The position numbers and the translations under genes were made by a program. The notes beneath the pieces are model-generated. The model ran no database searches and was not told the DNA's origin. It was given only the letters and a program-made list of their open reading frames with translations. From the NCBI GenBank assembly GCA_029204225.1, contig CM055102.1:36078585-36142584 (forward strand): DNA of 64,000 bases, written 5' to 3'. Source of the DNA: Diphasiastrum complanatum. Its lineage: Eukaryota > Streptophyta > Lycopodiopsida > Lycopodiales > Lycopodiaceae. Within the stretch, counting starts at the first letter, position 1; the number at the start of each line of letters is the position of its first letter. This document shows, in pieces, positions 55,022-64,000 of the stretch.

Positions 55022-56981
55022 TTTAGATCCATACAAAAGAATATTGTTTCTTCATGAGAATATAATCCATTTGAATCTTAGAGAATGAAAAATAAAAATG
55101 ATATGGATACTATACATGTATAATTGTCACTATATCACGATAATGTCTTTTTTGCAATGAATTTGAATGCTTTATGAAAGATAATGACAAATTGTGAGTT
55201 TTTAGCTTAATATCTAGATTGTACTCGTGTGTAAAATCACTGAAACATTTGAATTAAATATTTATTTTGAAAATGATATCCACCATGGTTTGTAGCTCGA
55301 TGAAATGATCCTCTTGCTTGCTAATGTGACTTTTCCATGCCTTGTGATGACCAAATACTTAAGCTCCTATATTCTTTTGCAAAATAGGTAACATGATGAC
55401 ATGATGTAGAAAGATGTGCTACAAGCATCATGATCTTTTCCCGAACAATCTCATACAAATCTTACAAATGTGGTGCAAGGATTTTACAAATTACTAATAT
55501 CTTCTAATGATAAGTTTTCCTTTTTGATAACACCAATGAGTGTATCAAAGTTTTTTCACACTTCTGCATTTTGCATTCGAGTACTTCCCCTATTCTCAAA
55601 ATCTTGTGTTGCCAAAACAATATCTTTCCAAATACAAGAAGTGACACTGGATTCTTTGAAACAATATCTTTCCAAATACCAGAAGTGACACTGGATTCTT
55701 TGCAAGTGTGACTGGAAATGATATTTTTCATTGCAATATTATTGCTAGAAGCTTTCAAAATTGTTGACATTCATTAGCGGTCTTTTTTCTTGAATGTAAT
55801 CAAAGAAAATGATATTAATTACCTCCTACAATCTCTATATAAAATTGTGCAAATTTGGCAAACTAGTAATTTCCCTTCTCTCAAATACTTTTGTGTAAGT
55901 CCACTTATGAACATCCAACACTAAGGTTACATAAGCACTAGATTGTAAGCCTAAGCATCAAGTCACATTGTCCTTATGTTTAAAAGACAACTAGTAAGCC
56001 TTTGCCTGCAGTCTCAATGTTTGCAAGATGACCAACTTGCACAATGTTATGACTACTATAAAACACATTACATCCATGCCAAAAATACCTGTTGCATAAA
56101 ATACTTGGACAAAAATCACAGATGCTATTAGTTATGACAAACTTTTAGGTTCAAATAACATTATATTAGACAAATAAACTCTGCGTAGTTTCATTTCAAG
56201 CTGACTGTTCCTAGTAAGCCCCAACCTAGCCCAAATTGGCCAAGTATAAAATAAATACATTGCTTTCTCAGTGCCTGTCTACAAATGGGCAGAAAGTATT
56301 TCTTGTTCTTTCCAATTTTCTTATGATTCGCAATGCTACGCTGTTTCTTTCAAGCAAGGACAGACTAATTTCCAAACATCAACTCTACATCCCAGTGACA
56401 AGTGGTTCGACATTCAGGTTAACACTGATGTTCTGCTTTTTATAAATTGAATAAAGGAAAGTTAGGATTAACTTGAAATCAAGGCAGAATGTAAGCTCTC
56501 TGTAGGTAACTCAGTCACCAATGTGCTTTAACACCCTCAGAACTTCGAGGGGGTTTCCACAATTCTCTGAAAATTTCAAAAGGGTTCACATTGTGTCCAG
56601 GTATAATTGGAGTTTTGAATTTCCTATATTAAAAGGCTGAATGATGCCTACAAACCACTATTTCAAGTGCCATTATGTGCAAATTGCATTGTAACTAATA
56701 GAAGCAAATAATTGTGCTTCTTCAATTCTGCTCATGTATGGAGCATCTTTGGCAAACTTAGCTGATGACAATTGACAGCAAGATGAGGCTGTAAAAATCC
56801 CAGATTGTCTTAGTGTATTCCCTTGATACTCCACAAATATCTGATCTTCAACAGAAAGAGCTAGGTGATTTCAAGGATTAAATCATGCAACACAAAACCG
56901 TTCTAAGATAGTTGCTCATGGAACTCTCTGTGCTGAAAGATCTATCACCCCGACTCAGGAACCACAGATGTCTACAAAGTA
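55019..56981. other. Spacer between decayed locus and ABCG 3' end
   Basis: No gene recognised. It includes a 44-bp direct duplication (55615-55702). The 3' UTR of the ABCG gene must lie in the right part, but I saw no AATAAA on the minus strand in the 500 bases after the stop. Confidence 0.5.
55615..55702. repeat. 44-bp tandem duplication
   Basis: AAACAATATCTTTCCAAATA through GACACTGGATTCTTTG occurs twice in a row at 55615 and 55659 with one difference, so it is recent. Confidence 0.92.
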
Positions 56982-59777
56982 TTACGAGGTCTGAGTCCGA
57001 ACAACAGGTCTGATCGTGTTTTGTACAGCAGAATTCTTTCGAGATAGGCGTCGTTTGTATGCATATTTAGCTCCTATTGCTCGGATCCAAGGTTGGACAT
57101 TTTCTGTGTATTTAATTGTCAAAAAGAAGAGGAATCTGTACACAAAGATCATCAAGAAAATTATTCCAAGATTCCACCATTTTGATCTCCCCACACTGAT
57201 CTGAAATGCATCTGTGAGAATAAATTCTCCTGGAATCTTTGGAAGCCCGGGATACTTGTTGTCGAATTCAAGGCCAATAAAATCGTTCTCGTACATACCC
57301 TGGACAAAAGAAAATACAATGCTCTATGTCAAAAGCATCATAAAGGCTGCACAATGTCTGAGAAAGAATTAAATTTGACATGAAGAAACATTGATTTACT
57401 CCTGCAAAGCTGCATATAAGAGTTCAGTATGTACCTGCAGGGCATACATATGGAAGCCTATATACGAAAGCGGATACCTCCAAAAGGGCTTTGGCATATC
57501 ATTGGGAAGTCTGAAAAAGCCAGCCACAAGCAAAAACATCCCCTGTACAAAAGAAGTATCGACTGTTGTTAGTCAGTATTTAAAAAGTTATGTTTAACTC
57601 TGTTTGAAGTACGATCAAAAGGCAAATAAACCAAGAAAATACATGAAGGCACATCATGGAGAGATCTCATTGTCTAAGAACAATAAAACCACAACTTGGA
57701 CCTCTTACTATGTCACTAAATAAGAAGGTATACATGTGTCATCAAATTCAGCAATATACCTGAATGCCTGCCCCAGTGATGATACCCAACAGGAAATTTG
57801 GAACAAGACTTGCAACAGCCATCATCAGACTCTCTACTGCTGTAACGCATGCAAACAAGTTCAACACATAGTAAGCAAAGTGTTCAAAGCCCCGATGCAG
57901 ATCGACCATAAAATAGCTGATGGCACCAGATACGAGTGCAATGAGAAAGAGGAACGGCATTGATGAGAGCGTGTTTCCGACCACAAATGCAACTACACCA
58001 TAATGCCCATTGAGTCTTTCCCGAGAGAAGACCTGCAAAGTTCAGAAAAGATAAACATTGAAGTCACTACCTCCTTTCAACAATCTTAGTTCCCCCAAGC
58101 TTTCTGCACGAGCGTCAAGAGTGTAGTCATGATTGTAATTTGTATCTGAGCTAGTATCATGTAGGTTCTATAACTTCAATGAAAGTATACCTTCATATCT
58201 TCGACAAAAGAGGGAAAGCCTCCAATGGACATAAAGATCAAAAAACCGCCAACAAAAGACATACATGCAGCTCTTGCCTGCAAAGACAAGATGTCAATCA
58301 TTTAAAATAAAGGAAACCAACCTAAAGATGCATCATACTGAACTAAAATGGTGTCAAAAAAACTAAATATTTGAAAAAACCAAAACAAAACATTAAAAAG
58401 TGAAAAAATCTAAAAAAAACTAAATAATACTACTCATTACAAGAAAGCACAATTTGGATATAGAATAAGGCTAAGTTTTAAGCACAATATAAAACAGAAC
58501 TGTACTGTGTCATATGAGACCCAAATTTCTCATTGCAGGCAGTTCAAATTCAATGCAGAAAAACATAGAAAACAAAGCATTCAGTTCAAAACAGCTGAAA
58601 TCAAACTTAAGTCACAACACATAGAGGTTAAGAAAGTGATATCCAGCTAGTTCTAATTGTCAAACCTTCAACAGTTAAAAAACAACTCATTGATACGAGG
58701 ATTATTATAGAGCTTGTCTTGGAAATTGACACAAATATGACAACGTTTTATAGAAACATCAAATATAATATGGTTTTTGCTAACTCCTACCAAACACTGC
58801 ACATTGTAGACTTTCTTCTTACCGTTATTGAGCTATATTTTGTCCCCACTTTGTAGTAGAGGGTTCCAATTCCTAGTGCCAAAATGATATAAATAACAAG
58901 TCGAAGCCAATAATAGCCAACATCTCTTGACATATTTACGAATGATCGTCTTGTCAATGTAAGAGATTGCATTAAAAAACTAGCTTGACTGCCCTCGGAC
59001 TCCAGTACTGCTCCTTTCTGGAAAATATACAACCAGCAACAATTAGGTACTCCTTAGGTGGGAACAGGCATACCATGCATCAACTTAAAAGGTGGTGCTT
59101 GACATAAATGATTTGCAAACTAAGGCAAGGGGTGAACAGGTATAACGTGAATCAACTTAGTGCTTTGAGACAAATAATTTGCCATGGGTAACGTGTGATG
59201 TTTCTTTCATCCAAAATTTGTTGGACTAACTAAGGGGAGATAGAGATCCCTACTTGCAGTTAGTGCTGTGGTGCTGGTTGTGAAAGTTAACAGAAATTGG
59301 TTAGTGTCGAAGATGCATTGCTGCCCCACCTGCAGTTAGCAAATTAGGTTGGTAACAACTTAATCAATGTGCTGCCCCCATTACAAGTTTGTCCTTTAGG
59401 ACACCTAGCACTTTGGTTCTTTAGGACACTTACACACAATCTGGTGATATTTTGCACAAAGATCTGCAGTCGAGCAATAAAGCAAAGCTGAGTACTGACG
59501 GTGAACATTGCTGGCAAGAGAGGAGGGACGGAACCCAAAAGTTTCAAGCAGCTTGATAGCAGTTTCTTAGTTTGTCAACAAAGAATGGCAGACTTTTGAT
59601 TTATCAGTGATGGTGGATGGTGGATCCCAGACAGAGTAAAGAGCTCAACTAGGATGATGATTCACACAGTAGAGCATTAGGCTCAATCCTGGCTGTGAAA
59701 GATATTGGTAAGACAGCGACGGAGGAAAATTTTAAAAACGCCATGATCATTAGCAATGGTGGAGGGCGCCAAACAAC

Positions 59778-59846
<69 letters not shown>

Positions 59847-62620
59847 GCCCTGCATGGTGGTGGATTGTAGACCCATTTGAAGGGAGCTTGGACAGTTCAG
59901 TCAACTAACCCTGCCATATCAGCCCAGTTAACTTCTTGCAAAAAATTACGCTATTCAGCTACTGTTTCTGAAATGGCTAAATGAACGGGAATTAGGAACT
60001 GCAGATGGGGCGGCAGTTTCAGTTAGAGAGTCCCACAGTTAGCCCTGACTGAAACTAACGGCAATAGATAACTTCCGCAGAAGAAAGAAACAAGCAACTA
60101 AAAACTTAGATGTGCAGAGCTAAAGTTTGAAGCAATCAATCCCATAAGAGAATTATCTGCAGTTGACATGGCTAAAATACTAACAATCTCAGTTAGTAAC
60201 ACTTGCATGTGGTTACGGAGCATGTAGAAAGAAGAAATCTCAAATTTTTGGGCTGATCGTTATTGCAAATAGAGAGATACAGACTAGCTTACAATCTGAG
60301 ACATTTCATGAACTTTTGCAGCTGTCATCATTGCTTGTGCAGAAGACTGGTAAGCATCAACAAGAATTTTTCGAACTTGAGATGTGGGAATCTTGTCCAA
60401 AGGGTCTCCTGACTCAATGTCCTGCAAAAAAACAATCATTGCAGGCACCAAAGATATATTGATTCATTCATGACAGAATCCAATTACGTTTCAGGTATGT
60501 TCACAGTTAACTGCAATTAAATCGTGCTGATTGCAATTTGTGGACATGAGATACCTTACCCGAATCTTGAAAGAACCCTTCAGGGTCTCTCTAACCCTGT
60601 CAAAGTCTGAGTTGATTGCTCTTAAGTAGTGATCAGATGGGTTCCTGTGTGTTGGGCATGGGAAGCCTGATGAAGCAAAGAACTGCAAAGCAGATATGGG
60701 TTGTTGAAGATTGCAGATACGTATAAACTATGCATGTAGAATATCATTACAATGCTATCGAAGAGCTGACGAACTAACAAAAATCTTACAAGAAGTGAGA
60801 ACCGTTCAGCTCGGTTATCTACATACTACACTCAGAATCACAAATTAACTATTACCTCCCTTGCTGCATAAGTTTCTCCAAAGTACACACATCTCCCATG
60901 TGACAAAAGGCACAAATTGTCAAATAGCTCAAAAACTTCACTGCTGGGCTGGTGGATGGAGGCGACTACTGTGCGCCCATCTCTCGCAAGACTTCTCAGG
61001 GTTTGACTAACGAAGAAAGCCGAAGCACTGCAATCAGTAAGATAGTTTTCAGAAACAAGAATAGGCTTCTAGTCAGTAGCATGTTGGTGAAACCTCGTTT
61101 CTTCTTCTCGAGGTCAGGAGGTCAACTACAGTAAGCCACAAAAAGGACAGAAGAGAAAAATGAAATTTTGTAACAATACATAAGCTGTTAACGACTTCCG
61201 TTACTTTTCCTGTGGTTGGACTCCAAGTCGTCGCACAACTGAGGACATAAAATCCAATGAAACAAGAAATCGAAATCGTTCCAAACCTAGCAGAAGTAAG
61301 ATCAGATGTAATAGAACGATACCTGTCCAAGCCACTGGTAGGTTCATCAAGAAATAATAGTCTGGGACGAGTTAAGATTTCCACACCGATGCTCAACCGT
61401 CTTTTCTCTCCACCACTTAATCCTCGCAAATGCCAGTTTCCCACCGGAGTGTTAGCACACTCTTGAAGACCCATTTCTATGATAGTGCTCTCAACTATGG
61501 CTTGCTTCTCAGTCCTCGGCATGCCATCTGGTAGTCGGAGGCGAGCCGAATAAGCAATGGTTTCACGGACTGACAAAGTGCCGAGAAGAGTATCTTCTTG
61601 AGTCACGTAAGCCTGCAGCGATCCAGAAGATAAGTTGAGGTCTTGCTACAATACAAAGAACAGCTAGCTACAGGTACTGCATCTGAAAACTACCTTAAAT
61701 AACACATACAGAGGTTTATATACTCACTACGATCCCGTAAGACAGTTGCTTCTTGCGACCGTTTAGCAGAATCTGTCCTGTCTGTGTAGTATTCTTTGCT
61801 AGTCGACCTACAAGCGTGTCATCAATGAAAACAGTGAGTGCCAGAGATGTGCTCGGAGGCTTCTGTATTATTTCTGAGGGAAAAAATTCTGTTTAAACAC
61901 GAAAGTAAGCAGACTTCACCATACGTCGGTCTAACATGTCACTATAGTATATATTGCACTATTTATCAAAGCAATTATTGTCTTGATCAACAAGGTCGCA
62001 CGACAGACAACGTAAGCTAACAGCGCAAGTAGCTGCATGCCGTCAAGGCAGCTCGCTCATACCATAGCTGCTTAGATATACGGAAGTACACATTCTGATA
62101 TAATGGTCTCAACCTCAAAGCTACCAAAAAAGCGCTCATTTCTGAAGTAAACCTTATACTACCATATCACTGCAAGGAATACGCGCTCACGGATGATTTT
62201 TCAGGATGCGTCAAAAAATCAACGGCGCACATATCAGCCGAATGCAACTAGCTCTCATTAAGTTACGATCCACCTATTCAACCAGCTCAACTTCAAGACC
62301 AAATAGCTGTTCAGAAGAACGAAACCTGCAAGAGCATCCAACAAAGTGGACTTTCCCGATCCAGAAGGACCCATGATCACCGTGATGTATCCTGGCTCCG
62401 CATAGCCCGTCAGACCATGCAGCAAGGTCTGCGTATCTCCTCTTGCATTTGTAGCTGTCACAAACAAATCCCTCCATGTTAAATTTGCAGATATGTCTTC
62501 TACATCTGGCCCTGCTTTATCTTTCCACAGTGATTGGCTCAAAGGACTGAGACGCCCGAGTGTGTAATCCTCAGCTGCCTTGACCTCCATCTCTGCATGG
62601 CTTCCATAAACATGAGGCAT
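56982..62620 (-). CDS. ABCG: ABCG half-size transporter (WBC11/12/15 type), 11 exons, 689 aa
   Basis: Exons: 62620-62326, 61807-61728, 61612-61323, 61027-60856, 60682-60560, 60421-60293, 59017-58823, 58277-58191, 58032-57760, 57542-57435, 57299-56982. All introns are GT-AG and phases agree, giving 2070 bases. The nucleotide-binding domain is N-terminal: Walker [10 protein letters not shown] at 84-92, Q-loop Gln130, signature LSGGE at 190-194, Walker B LLFLDE at 210-215, H-loop His247. From about 390 there are six membrane segments (for example [45 protein letters not shown]). Length fits Arabidopsis ABCG11/12/15 (about 690-700). That clade exports cuticular lipids and sporopollenin-related substrates at the plasma membrane as dimers; which substrate applies here is unknown. 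The start is the first ATG before the conserved TWRDL-V region. No lesion seen. Confidence 0.96.
59780..59845. repeat. GA microsatellite in ABCG intron 6
   Basis: About 33 uninterrupted GA units within the largest intron (59018-60292, 1275 bases). On the gene strand it reads CT. A long pure run like this is normally polymorphic. Confidence 0.97.
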
Positions 62621-62900
62621 TCTGCTGCTAACCGCCCACTACTCGAAAAGCGATCGATAACGAACACCTCTTCCTGTGCTGTATAATCGACAGAAAGCTA
62701 AACTTTGAAATATGTAATATCTCAAGCTGCATGAAAAGAGTACATCTATACTATGCTATGATCAGCTCTGGTTCCATAAATCATGCATAATATAAATGTT
62801 GTTAGAGAGAGGGAGAGAGAGAATGTCAGGGGAGGGTGCCACATTAATGTGAGGGGACCACGGTATACATTCATTGCCCTCGTGGTGGTTTGTTGTTAAT
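62621..62900 (-). promoter_or_regulatory. ABCG 5' UTR and core promoter region
   Basis: Upstream of the start codon the gene strand carries a pyrimidine patch (62803-62824; GAGAGAGGGAGAGAGAGA on the plus strand), which plant core promoters often have near the start site. An AT-rich TATA-like stretch lies close by (plus ATAATATAAATG at 62788-62799). The start site is not determined. Confidence 0.35.
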
Positions 62901-64000
62901 CCATGTGGACCTGTATTTGGCATTGCTGCTTGCATAGCAAGGCATAATCCGAGATACATCATGTAAAACTAGGTCGGCGTTTAAGGGGTCAAGGAAAGTT
63001 TGGAGTTTGGTATGCGTTCGAACTAAAAGACATTTACATTGACTCGTTTTGAGTGTATGTGGTCTTGCATGGGCAAGATGCAGGACCGGGTGTTTTAAGA
63101 GGTCAATGAAAGTTTGGAACTCTTGGTGAATAGGATTCAAGTTCAACCTAAAAGAACATTAACATTGAAGATTCGTTTTAAGGGCATTGACGTTTGTCAA
63201 TGACCTTAGAAAGTGACATAAAAAAGAACCAAGGGAGAGAGATGAGCCTACAATAATACATAATAACAAGAACACTCTTTTGTATCACCAAGGCTTTGGA
63301 GTAGCGATGGCATTTTTTTGCTTTTGGGAATGTTTGAAAGGAAAAAATAACACCATTGTCTTGGCAACATGGGGTGGAGATAGGCTTTCTTTTTGCAACT
63401 TCGAGGTCATAAGACACCATTGTCTTGGCTGGCTATTGACTTTCTTTTTCCACCTCGAGGTTCGAAGGGGGAGGCGTTAATATTCAACAATAACATTCTA
63501 AAAATGGTCATTCTAACTGGCAAATTCGAAAGTGTTCATCAGATATTCTAAAGAGTTCTAATATTAGTCTACTTTATAAGAATGTTGTAGAATAAACTAC
63601 TACACATCAAATTAAATAAATTATAATGTTTTCAAACTTCAACACCTATGTCTTCATATACAAACATCATTTGAAGGGCATCAACTTCAACATGCAGCCA
63701 CCCTAAACATAAAATTACAACAATTAATCAATCATGTCTGTGGGTGTAGTAAGGGCCCATCCTCATCCAAGCATGCCCATCCATATCCAAAGGCACGCTT
63801 GGATGAGGATGGGCCCTTAAGCACACTTAGTTGAATTTATGGATCAACGTATTCTGCATCACCACCGTAGTGATAGCAGTGGGCTCCCAAGGATCTAATC
63901 GTGGGGAGATATCATACCATCTTGGAGAGATGGTGGTATCCCCCACTCTCATCGCTAGATATTTGATGCATCATGATTGACTCGTCAGTCATGGTGCAAA
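62901..64000. other. Upstream flank of ABCG
   Basis: No gene recognised. It holds a perfect hairpin (63751-63818) and a weaker inverted repeat at about 63900-63947. Short open frames look random. Confidence 0.5.
63751..63818. repeat. Perfect 22-bp-stem hairpin
   Basis: The left arm 63751-63772 (AAGGGCCCATCCTCATCCAA plus GC) and right arm 63797-63818 are exact complements around a 24-base loop. It is very stable and GC-rich for this region. It could be a MITE end pair, a small-RNA precursor or a chance product of an inverted duplication; no flanking target duplication was seen. Confidence 0.9.

Noticed and set aside
59649-59904. Ser/Leu-repeat ORFs antisense to the GA tract
   Set aside because: They are translations of the microsatellite within an ABCG intron.

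Overview
This is nuclear DNA of a land plant, AT-rich and dominated by nested LTR retrotransposons, with one intact host gene at the right end. The evidence is a complete intron-rich ABCG half-transporter of the plant WBC11/12/15 type, several Ty1-copia elements with the plant initiator-Met-tRNA primer site TGGTATCAGAGC, and long intergenic tracts of decayed Ty3-gypsy DNA. The TE density and AT-rich spacers would suit a large genome such as a gymnosperm or fern, but that is only inference; no species is identified. No rRNA, tRNA or CRISPR feature was seen. Layout: 539-6695 is a full-length young copia element (Copia-1; 682-bp LTRs, TSD GCTTC) whose gag-pol has one nonsense codon and one frameshift. 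7215-8938 (minus) is an older truncated copia, joined directly to a decayed gypsy element (Gypsy-I, minus, 8939-16560). Gypsy-I is split by Copia-2 (9085-14178; 820-bp LTRs, TSD TGCTT). Copia-2 is non-autonomous but carries one unbroken 857-codon ORF with gag and protease followed by in-frame deleted integrase and RT remnants. 16.6-20.2 kb is mostly unreadable flank with a 39-bp tandem repeat. 20.2-25.2 kb is a second gypsy (Gypsy-II, minus), itself interrupted by an LTR-like insertion. 26.0-29.2 kb holds a foldback element and a palindrome-bounded 183-bp tandem triplication. 29.6-38.2 kb is a large minus-strand LTR element (family C, 470-bp LTRs, PBS present) without recognisable pol. Inside it, one further C LTR has been split by a 2.7-kb insert carrying an intron-containing gene of unknown family; the element also holds a clean solo LTR of the Copia-2 family. 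At 40.06-40.42 kb lie two exons of an Ulp1-like cysteine peptidase. 41.4-42.8 kb is a scrambled copia gag. 43.8-44.2 kb is a 91-bp tandem array. 44.5-48.3 kb is a second non-autonomous copia (element D, 710-bp LTRs) with a 377-codon ORF related to the degenerate tail of the Copia-2 ORF. 48.8-50.7 kb is a copia integrase fragment joined to a leader-LTR relic (element E) that lost its whole coding region. 52.3-55.0 kb holds decayed coding sequence of unknown type, interrupted by a 1.2-kb long-inverted-repeat element. 56982-62620 (minus) is the ABCG gene: 11 exons, 689 codons, all splice sites readable, with a 66-bp GA microsatellite in its largest intron. A perfect 22-bp-stem hairpin lies about 1.1 kb upstream of its start. 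The retroelements are linked by shared parts. LTR families B (Copia-2), D and E differ overall but share a two-site CACRTGTG module near the LTR 5' end. Copia-2, D, E and the 41-42 kb fragments share leader, gag and pol-remnant sequence, so they look like branches of one group of copia elements, several of which moved as deletion derivatives using trans-supplied enzymes.
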